64,000 nt of DNA from Nitrosomonas sp. (GTDB lineage: Bacteria > Pseudomonadota > Gammaproteobacteria > Burkholderiales > Nitrosomonadaceae), in NCBI GenBank assembly GCA_031316255.1, contig JALDQW010000001.1, forward strand, positions 124,001-188,000, read 5' to 3'. A model generated the notes under the pieces. That model was given only the letters and a program-made list of their open reading frames with translations. It was not told the DNA's origin and did not search any database. The position numbers and the translations under genes were made by a program. Within the stretch, counting starts at the first letter, position 1; the number at the start of each line of letters is the position of its first letter. Positions 58,898-64,000 of this stretch are shown here, one piece after another.

Positions 58898-59578
58898 ATG
58901 GCACAAATACCAACGGGAACTGCTACACCTGTAACAGTGTTCGAACCTAAAGGAAAAACATTCGAACAACGCTTAAAAGCATTTTTAGACGATGCTTCAA
59001 AAACATACGGCATCACAATTTCAAAAGACAATGGTAGAACAGTTGCATGGCAACAAAAACATCATGTTGCCCACATGTTCCTCTACAATGCTTATAAAAG
59101 TACCAAGCCAGCCAATGTTGATGCAGGTAAAAGAACCATTTCATGGACACATTTTTCAAGTGCTAAAACTACATGGAACACAATTGTTTTTAGTGATTTT
59201 CTACGCACAAAAGCCAATGGTATTCCGATAAAACAGGGAATTGAGTGGAAAAAAGGGTTTGAACCCGACCAAGCCGCTACCGAAAAAAATGTAAAATCAT
59301 TATTAGTTGCAGCAAAAATTGGTAATTCAGGAAAAGCCATGGTTTCTGCAGGTTTAGCACCGTGTGGCGAGCCGTGTAAATGTGGCGCTGGTCGTTCAAA
59401 GCATTTAGACGGTGTAGCAGCAGACCTTAATAGCGGCCATTTAGATAGATTAACACTAAAACTAACAGCGAAAAAAGCCGGAACATTAGATGAATATCTC
59501 AAGAAATTTGGTTTACATCGTCCACTATTGAATCACCCAAGCAGTCCAGAAAAATGGCACATTGAGGCTTTGCCATAA
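58898..59578 (+). CDS. M15-type peptidoglycan peptidase, candidate secreted effector
   Basis: A 226-residue protein without a signal peptide. The C-terminal half has the M15 D,D-peptidase metal site: SKHLDGVAADL (His169, Asp176) and EKWHIE (Glu218, His221), the SxHxxGxAxD and ExWH patterns of VanY-type enzymes. An unusual CGEPCKCG cluster (156-163) precedes the active site. The N-terminal about 120 residues (VAWQQKHHVAHMFLYNAY) form a separate domain. A leaderless cell-wall peptidase preceded by a lipoprotein suggests an effector delivered to other cells, but phage endolysin or cytosolic roles are not excluded. Confidence 0.82.
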   Translation: MAQIPTGTATPVTVFEPKGKTFEQRLKAFLDDASKTYGITISKDNGRTVAWQQKHHVAHMFLYNAYKSTKPANVDAGKRTISWTHFSSAKTTWNTIVFSDFLRTKANGIPIKQGIEWKKGFEPDQAATEKNVKSLLVAAKIGNSGKAMVSAGLAPCGEPCKCGAGRSKHLDGVAADLNSGHLDRLTLKLTAKKAGTLDEYLKKFGLHRPLLNHPSSPEKWHIEALP

Positions 59579-59608
59579 CCATAAAACATTCACTATTTCC
59601 TGCTTCTG

Positions 59609-59650
59609 TTAATCCGCAAGTCCCAGGTTCGAGCCCTGGTCGGGGAGCCA
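59609..59650 (+). repeat. tRNA-Asn 3' fragment, att-like repeat copy B
   Basis: Same 42-base segment as copy A. The upstream bases CTTCTG do not continue into a tRNA 5' half. Read on the minus strand it encodes the last 13 codons and stop of the serine recombinase. Confidence 0.85.
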
Positions 59651-61222
59651 ATTTGGTGCAAAACTGGGCACTCTTTGAAGGGTGTTGTTTGATTCAGCAA
59701 TAGCATGTGCAAGCGCCGAATAACTGCCGGTAATTTCCGCCTGATTATCTTTGATACGAATTTCGCTGACCAGCAGTTTCAAGTATTCCTTGCCGAAACC
59801 ACTTGATTTGTCCAGCAGCTTATTCCTAAGCGCTTTGGTAAACGCTTCTAGCTGATTGTGCTTGATTTCGGGTAATTGTTGCTGACGGCGATAACCTGCA
59901 ACTTGTATCAATAGTTCTTGTTTTCTGGCATGCAATTTATGGGAGCGTTCCTGTAACGAAGCATCCAGCGGCAAATACCCTTTTTCTACTGCTTCATAAA
60001 GCCGTTCTGTTGCGGTTTTGATTTCTTCCAGTTCTTTTTTCAGCTTATTTAATCCGTCATCCTGATTTTCCTGTGCGGCCTTGATCTGCTTTTTCATGTC
60101 GGATAGCATTGCTTTAACTCGCGTGGGATCAAATACCTTGTCAGCCAGCGCATTGAGAACAAGCGCATCAATCTTATCCATTGGAAAGCTGCGGCTATCG
60201 CATAAAGTGTTGCCCTTGCTGATTCTGGTATTGCATTTGTAATAACGGTAACGACCACCTTTTCCGGTTGCCAGTGTCATGGCAGCGCCACATTCACCGC
60301 ATTTAAGCAGGCCGGTTAGCAGTGTCGGCGAATTAACGATTCTGGGCGGTATTTTGGATGGCGCACGACTTGCTTTTCTAGCCTGCACAGCTTCAAAGAT
60401 GGATTGCTCAATGATCGGCTCAACCGCCATGCGTACCCATTCGCTTTCGGGTTTATTCTTTTGGTTTTTTGAATCGCGCTTGTTAAAAATGAATTCGCCT
60501 TTGTAGGCCGGATTAGAAAGGATTTCATGGATACGATTACGCGCCCATTGCGTACCGCGCAACGTAAGTTCGCGTTCATTCAAATGAACCGCAATCTGTT
60601 TTGATCCCATCGACTGACCGCGATAGCCATTCAGATACAGATCAAAGATGTTGCGGACTGTCGCCGCTTCCTGTTCATCAATGGCAAGGCGTTTCTTTCT
60701 TTTGGTTTTGTTGCTGATGGTTTCAACTTCTATAGTTTTATAGCCAAACGGCGGACGCGAACCATTGAAATAACCTTGACGGGCATTTTCCTTCATCGCG
60801 CGTAGAGTGTGTTTGCTGTTTTCCTTGCTCTGGTATTCGTCAAAGATGCTGAATATCTTTCGCGCCATTTCTCCGCTGGGATCGTCACTGGTCTGTTGGG
60901 TAATGGAAATCAGTTTGACATCGGCTTTGTTAAGTTTGCGCTCATATAGGCCAAATTCCAGCGAATCCCGAAAGAAACGTGACAAGCTATGTACAACAAC
61001 CGCATCATAAGGGCTGGGTTTCAGTGTTGCCTCAGCGATCATTTGCTGAAACTCCGGCCTTTTATCATCGGTAGCGGATGCGCCCGGCTCGACGTATTCC
61101 ATGATTACAGTGTAACCGTTGGCTTTGCACCAGTCGCGCATTTGCCGCAACTGATCGGGAATGGACAAGTCTTTTTCCGCTTGCTTTACCGTGGAAACGC
61201 GAGCATAGAGCGCAATCCGCAT
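59609..61222 (-). CDS. Large serine recombinase
   Basis: A 537-residue site-specific recombinase. The catalytic domain (residues about 1-150) has the nucleophile Ser10 in YARVSTVKQ and the arginines in VHSLSRFFRDSL; a recombinase domain (about 165-270), a zinc ribbon (CGECGAAM... to CDSRS, about 306-340) and a coiled coil (about 385-435) follow. It is the enzyme expected to integrate the element to its right. The last residues (WLPDQGSNLGLAD) are encoded by the tRNA-Asn-derived repeat. The ATG at 61222 has AAGGAG 9 bases upstream, within the preceding small ORF. Confidence 0.93.
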   Translation of the reverse strand: MRIALYARVSTVKQAEKDLSIPDQLRQMRDWCKANGYTVIMEYVEPGASATDDKRPEFQQMIAEATLKPSPYDAVVVHSLSRFFRDSLEFGLYERKLNKADVKLISITQQTSDDPSGEMARKIFSIFDEYQSKENSKHTLRAMKENARQGYFNGSRPPFGYKTIEVETISNKTKRKKRLAIDEQEAATVRNIFDLYLNGYRGQSMGSKQIAVHLNERELTLRGTQWARNRIHEILSNPAYKGEFIFNKRDSKNQKNKPESEWVRMAVEPIIEQSIFEAVQARKASRAPSKIPPRIVNSPTLLTGLLKCGECGAAMTLATGKGGRYRYYKCNTRISKGNTLCDSRSFPMDKIDALVLNALADKVFDPTRVKAMLSDMKKQIKAAQENQDDGLNKLKKELEEIKTATERLYEAVEKGYLPLDASLQERSHKLHARKQELLIQVAGYRRQQQLPEIKHNQLEAFTKALRNKLLDKSSGFGKEYLKLLVSEIRIKDNQAEITGSYSALAHAIAESNNTLQRVPSFAPNWLPDQGSNLGLAD

Positions 61223-61227
61223 TGTGT

Positions 61228-61380
61228 TTACTCCTTGTTGATTTCTGTCTGAATCATAATATCCTGCAGCAACTCAGGCAAAATTGATTGAATCAGAACC
61301 AATTCATTTTCCATGATGGTATCTTCATCATAGTTTGAATCAAAAGTTAGAGATACATCTAAATCGTGTTCGATGCTCAT
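61228..61380 (-). CDS. Small acidic protein upstream of the recombinase
   Basis: A 50-residue frame beginning MSIEHDLDVSLTFD, acidic and without a recognised domain. A strong Shine-Dalgarno (AGGAGGTG) lies about 10 bases before its ATG (61380), and its last codons hold the AAGGAG used by the recombinase, so it is probably translated. Its role, perhaps control of the recombinase, is a guess. Confidence 0.6.
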   Translation of the reverse strand: MSIEHDLDVSLTFDSNYDEDTIMENELVLIQSILPELLQDIMIQTEINKE

Positions 61381-61426
61381 TCATGATGGCACCTCCTTTT
61401 TTGCATAGTCTATTCCTGCCCATGCC

Positions 61427-61621
61427 TTACCGTTCCTTGCGCTGCTTCTCGGCTAATGCCCTTGCCAAATCCTTTTCCAAACCGCTTCTACCGAGTTCGT
61501 CTAACAATGTTTTTCTGAATACTTTAAACTGAAATTCAGACATGCATAATTGGGCAGCATTCAATATTCGGTTTTTACGAATATTGATTAAATCGATAAT
61601 GATCTGTAAGAGCGTTGTCAT
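61427..61621 (-). CDS. Small protein coupled to rep
   Basis: A 64-residue frame starting at an ATG overlapping the rep stop (TAATG at 61619-61623), giving MTTLLQIIIDLINIRKNRIL. It has an initial hydrophobic patch, then a charged helical tail (DLARALAEKQRKER). Translational coupling to rep is clear. Function unknown; a start 6 bases earlier is possible. Confidence 0.6.
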   Translation of the reverse strand: MTTLLQIIIDLINIRKNRILNAAQLCMSEFQFKVFRKTLLDELGRSGLEKDLARALAEKQRKER

Positions 61622-62700
61622 TACCATTGCCCCATTCTGATTGAATCCATGCGCTTGGAAACATCGTTTCTCCATGTCATCGGTTCATGAACACGAGCAA
61701 TCAGATTTTCCAATCGATTCATGGCTTCAGCATCCGAAATCATGTCCTCACCGGTTTGCAGACAGTGGATAGCGGCAATCCGTTTTAAATAGCCGTACAT
61801 ACTAATCGTTATCCGCATCAACCGTTCATTGAGCATGGCCTGCTGATCGATTTCCCGATATACACCGGTACAGTTTAATTCTTCAATTTGTGCTTGCAGA
61901 TCTTGCCATAATGGATGCAAAGGCCAGCGAGAGCGGTTACTGTCATCATTCTTTTCACGCAAGGTAGTATGTTCATTCGTCAGGTAGCGCAATATATCGC
62001 CTTGATTATCACGCAGATCGGCAAAGGTTCGGATACCAAATCGTTTCAGAATGTCTTTCCTGACTTGCCATTCAATGCGCCAAACATTTTCAGCAATCCC
62101 CCATAATTCAAAAAACCATGATTTGCCGCTTTGTTCCTCTATTTCAGCAATTTTGTCGTAAACTCTCAGCACAATATCGGATTTACCCAGCATGAAAGTC
62201 TGATTCTTTCGTTTATTCCGATGCTTTGTATCTTTGTCGTTAAGTGATATAAAACTATCTTCATCAAAATCAATAACCGGCAAATGGTAATCAAAGCTAA
62301 AATCAACACGTGAAAGCCCTTCTTGCCTAACAGCAATTAAGCCCAAACCTTTCGCCCATTGCATGAAGCGTTGGTGCAATGCAAACGCACCTTCACGCCA
62401 TAACGCGAGACTGGAAAACTTGACGGAAAACGAAGGACTATTGAATTCACCGAATGAAACCTTGAAATCCGGGTTAGAAATTACAAAAGGAAATCCAGAT
62501 GAACTGCCATAAGGTTGCAGTAGAAAATCAATACCACCAAGATTGATAACTTTGGGCTCAGAGCGTTTCAATTGACGCAAGGCTTCTTTTTCAATGGCCA
62601 ACTGCTCAAAATTCAGGCTTGAATCATAGTTTTTGCGCAGGTAATACACACATTCTATGGTGTCAAAACCATACAGAAGGAATTTAGCAGTCTTCTTCAT
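61621..62700 (-). CDS. Replication initiation protein (rolling-circle Rep-like)
   Basis: A 359-residue protein that resembles replication initiation factors of filamentous phages and small integrative elements (RstA / Rep_trans type). GLSRVDFSFDYHLPVI, RKNQTFMLGKSDIVLRVYDK and RIEWQVRKDILKRFGI are recognisable core strands; a nicking tyrosine is presumably among the tyrosines near residue 200 but cannot be fixed from sequence alone. It follows the ribbon-helix-helix-like gene with a 17-base overlap and precedes a coupled small ORF. Confidence 0.75.
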   Translation of the reverse strand: MKKTAKFLLYGFDTIECVYYLRKNYDSSLNFEQLAIEKEALRQLKRSEPKVINLGGIDFLLQPYGSSSGFPFVISNPDFKVSFGEFNSPSFSVKFSSLALWREGAFALHQRFMQWAKGLGLIAVRQEGLSRVDFSFDYHLPVIDFDEDSFISLNDKDTKHRNKRKNQTFMLGKSDIVLRVYDKIAEIEEQSGKSWFFELWGIAENVWRIEWQVRKDILKRFGIRTFADLRDNQGDILRYLTNEHTTLREKNDDSNRSRWPLHPLWQDLQAQIEELNCTGVYREIDQQAMLNERLMRITISMYGYLKRIAAIHCLQTGEDMISDAEAMNRLENLIARVHEPMTWRNDVSKRMDSIRMGQW

Positions 62701-63091
62701 CTTGGTGTCTCATGGGTCTAAGTACACAATAAGCCAGCAGGCTTGAAGGATGTTCATTGCCCAATTCTCTTTCAAGCTCTTCATAGTGTTTATTGACCGC
62801 CTGCGCGTATTGACCATAAGAACCAGTATCAGGATAAACTCCCATGCCATCAATCACATCAATTTCGCAATCTTCTGGGGAATGGTCGTGTGTTAAAGAT
62901 TTTTCCAGTTCTTCCAGTGCAGAATCGAGTAAGTCAGCCATGATGTCGGTACGCGTTTTGGTGGGAAACATATCGCACAAACCGGCAATACGTGCCGCAA
63001 TATGCACTGGCAATCGAATTGAGAATTGTCGCTGCGTTAGGCGCTTGTTATCTCGTTTTGTCCAAGAAGCTACTAAGTCACTTGCTTTCAT
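62684..63091 (-). CDS. Ribbon-helix-helix-like element protein
   Basis: A 135-residue protein. The N-terminal half (RLTQRQFSIRLPVHIAARIAGL... TRTDIMADLLDSALEEL) fits a ribbon-helix-helix DNA-binding fold; the C-terminal half is acidic. Similar genes appear beside Rep or integrase genes in Pseudomonas-type integrative elements, sometimes under the misleading name type 1 pili tip component. It probably regulates or assists replication at the hairpin just upstream. It overlaps rep by 17 bases. Confidence 0.7.
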   Translation of the reverse strand: MKASDLVASWTKRDNKRLTQRQFSIRLPVHIAARIAGLCDMFPTKTRTDIMADLLDSALEELEKSLTHDHSPEDCEIDVIDGMGVYPDTGSYGQYAQAVNKHYEELERELGNEHPSSLLAYCVLRPMRHQDEEDC

Positions 63092-63591
63092 TTCATAATC
63101 CCATAAAACTTATAAACATTTCATACACACTTCATTTGAATGTTATTGATATTGTTATACAAGATTCATGAAATGTCAAATTTGAACGTAGACAGTAACC
63201 TAAAGCGCTGCGCTGCCCCCGCTCACGCAGGTGCAGCCGCGCTAGCACGCAACTTTTAGCAAGTTATTAAGACAGGGAAGAAAGGCGGGAACAAAAGCGA
63301 GCTCAGCATTCACCAGAGGACAGGCTCTAATCCTGCTGCCCTCCGAAGCCCTGTCGTCACTCAAGCCGTAGTGAGAGCGACGCATGGCTCCGGAGGGCAG
63401 CAGGATTCTAAAAACCGTAACGGAAAACTGTGGCTTTTGTTATTAAAAAATCATTAACTATTTTTCTGTAGCTATGATTTCAAAAATCTGTTAATTTTCC
63501 TATAGATGTATTTGTAGCCCCCCGTGTTACTTGAACGGGACTAACTGCTTCAAGCTTATTCAGTATCTTGCTTAATAAAGGTTTATAAAAG
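63092..63591. other. Non-coding control region of the element
   Basis: About 500 bases between the divergent RHH-like gene and a lipoprotein gene. It contains the long hairpin (63329-63407) and a purine-rich tract (63270-63295). No ORF is supported. Confidence 0.5.
63329..63407. repeat. 79-bp near-perfect hairpin, candidate replication or transfer origin
   Basis: The left arm begins AATCCTGCTGCCCTCCG (63329-63350) and the right arm is its complement (63386-63407), with one mismatch in 22 pairs. The 35-base loop can itself fold (CACT with AGTG, CGTC with GACG). Position beside the rep operon suits a rolling-circle or single-strand origin. Confidence 0.75.
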
Positions 63592-64000
63592 ATGAAGTTT
63601 GAGTATATTTTATCGATTCTAGCGCTGTTATTTACGCTGGCTGCTTGCGGAGGAAGCCCATCATCACCTATACACACTAATTCAGAAAACCACAAAATAG
63701 TAATACAAGATGAAGATGGCGGTGTCATCGTTATAGATATGAATCCAGAATCTATTAAAAAGCAGAGTTACGATAGAGACCTAACCGTGATCGATCAAAT
63801 CCTTGCGACACTAGAATTTGGAAATATCGTTTTTAACCCCCCCGAAAAAATGAATATTGATGAAACACGCCAAATCCAACTCTTACTGGGCATGAAAGAA
63901 ACAATCGAACAATTAAAGCAGATGATTGAAGAAAAAGGTATAAAAGATGGCGATAGAATTCGTGTTTCTGATCGAATGGAAGCTCGTTTGACCGGCTTAA
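63592..64000 (+). CDS. Lipoprotein of unknown function (3' end outside window)
   Basis: A frame of at least 136 codons with no stop before the edge. The signal peptide ends in LAAC followed by GGSPSSP; the mature part contains an acidic segment (DEDGGVIVIDMNPE) and a helical stretch (MKETIEQLKQMIEEKG). No domain is recognised. AAGG precedes the ATG at 10-14 bases. It is divergent from the RHH-rep operon and is probably cargo of the element. Confidence 0.75.
   Translation, partial: MKFEYILSILALLFTLAACGGSPSSPIHTNSENHKIVIQDEDGGVIVIDMNPESIKKQSYDRDLTVIDQILATLEFGNIVFNPPEKMNIDETRQIQLLLGMKETIEQLKQMIEEKGIKDGDRIRVSDRMEARLTGL

Larger units (their letters stand above)
57847..59650. mobile_element. Repeat-bounded cassette (IS3 relic + lipoprotein + M15 peptidase)
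   Basis: A segment of 1.8 kb bounded by direct 42-bp tRNA-Asn 3' repeats. It carries no recombinase of its own, but the serine recombinase immediately to the right ends inside the shared repeat. It probably entered by integration or was left by a larger element. Confidence 0.6.
59609..63600. mobile_element. Integrative element with serine recombinase and Rep (right end outside or near the window edge)
   Basis: From the att-like repeat copy B rightwards: recombinase, two small ORFs, Rep and a ribbon-helix-helix-like gene, all on the minus strand, then a long hairpin. The genes are tightly packed and coupled. No relaxase or conjugation gene is present, so it resembles a small mobilisable or plasmid-like integrative element. 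The right border is not seen. Confidence 0.65.

Overview
The window reads as a chromosomal segment of a betaproteobacterium, most likely a Nitrosomonas-like member of the Nitrosomonadaceae. This rests on recognised protein families, on gene order (pth-rplY-prs-tRNA-Gln-ispE-lolB, minCDE, queA-tgt-yajC-secD-secF) and on moderate GC content. No ammonia-oxidation gene lies here, so the genus is an inference. No database search was run.

Layout. 1-7507 (minus): queA-tgt-yajC-secD-secF, a DedA protein and a truncated GNAT/nitrilase gene. 7906-11303 (plus): an M20 amidohydrolase and a membrane-bound diguanylate cyclase. 11341-18840 (minus): ychF, pth, rplY, prs, tRNA-Gln, ispE, lolB, minE, minD, minC. 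19153-26747: a conserved membrane-anchored protein, a large TPR lipoprotein, an M1-M28-PDZ peptidase fusion and an HNH nuclease lipoprotein. 27037-30166: an accessory pocket with a sulfotransferase and a TIR-FGE fusion gene set among palindromic and direct repeats. 30167-36145 (minus): a porin, rmlD and rmlB, tilS, accA. 36290-38605 (plus): exported MsrB and MsrA and a RoxA-type oxygenase. 38774-42254: two tiny lipoproteins flanking a 760-residue membrane hydrolase. 42353-55293: bamC, dapA, clpB, lplT, alr, a parvulin, yciI, yciB, a rubredoxin pair, mlaA and a DolP-like BON lipoprotein. 55364-56737: a FAD-linked oxidase. 56741-64000: mobile DNA.

The mobile end holds two 42-bp copies of the 3' half of a tRNA-Asn gene (57847 and 59609). 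Between them lie a decayed IS3-type transposase and a two-gene cassette, a lipoprotein plus an M15 peptidase without signal peptide, which looks like an immunity/effector pair. Right of the second copy is a compact integrative element: a large serine recombinase whose last codons lie inside the tRNA-derived repeat, two small ORFs, a Rep protein, a ribbon-helix-helix-like protein and a 79-bp near-perfect hairpin that may be an origin.

Three copies of a 142-190 bp MITE-like element (15908, 49961, 56741) share about 19-bp terminal inverted repeats and 4-bp A/T target duplications. Each abuts a start or stop codon. The copy before ispE supplies that gene's ribosome-binding site. The most unusual items are this repeat family, the TIR-FGE gene with a C-terminus resembling a diversity-generating retroelement variable region, and the repeat-bounded peptidase/lipoprotein cassette.
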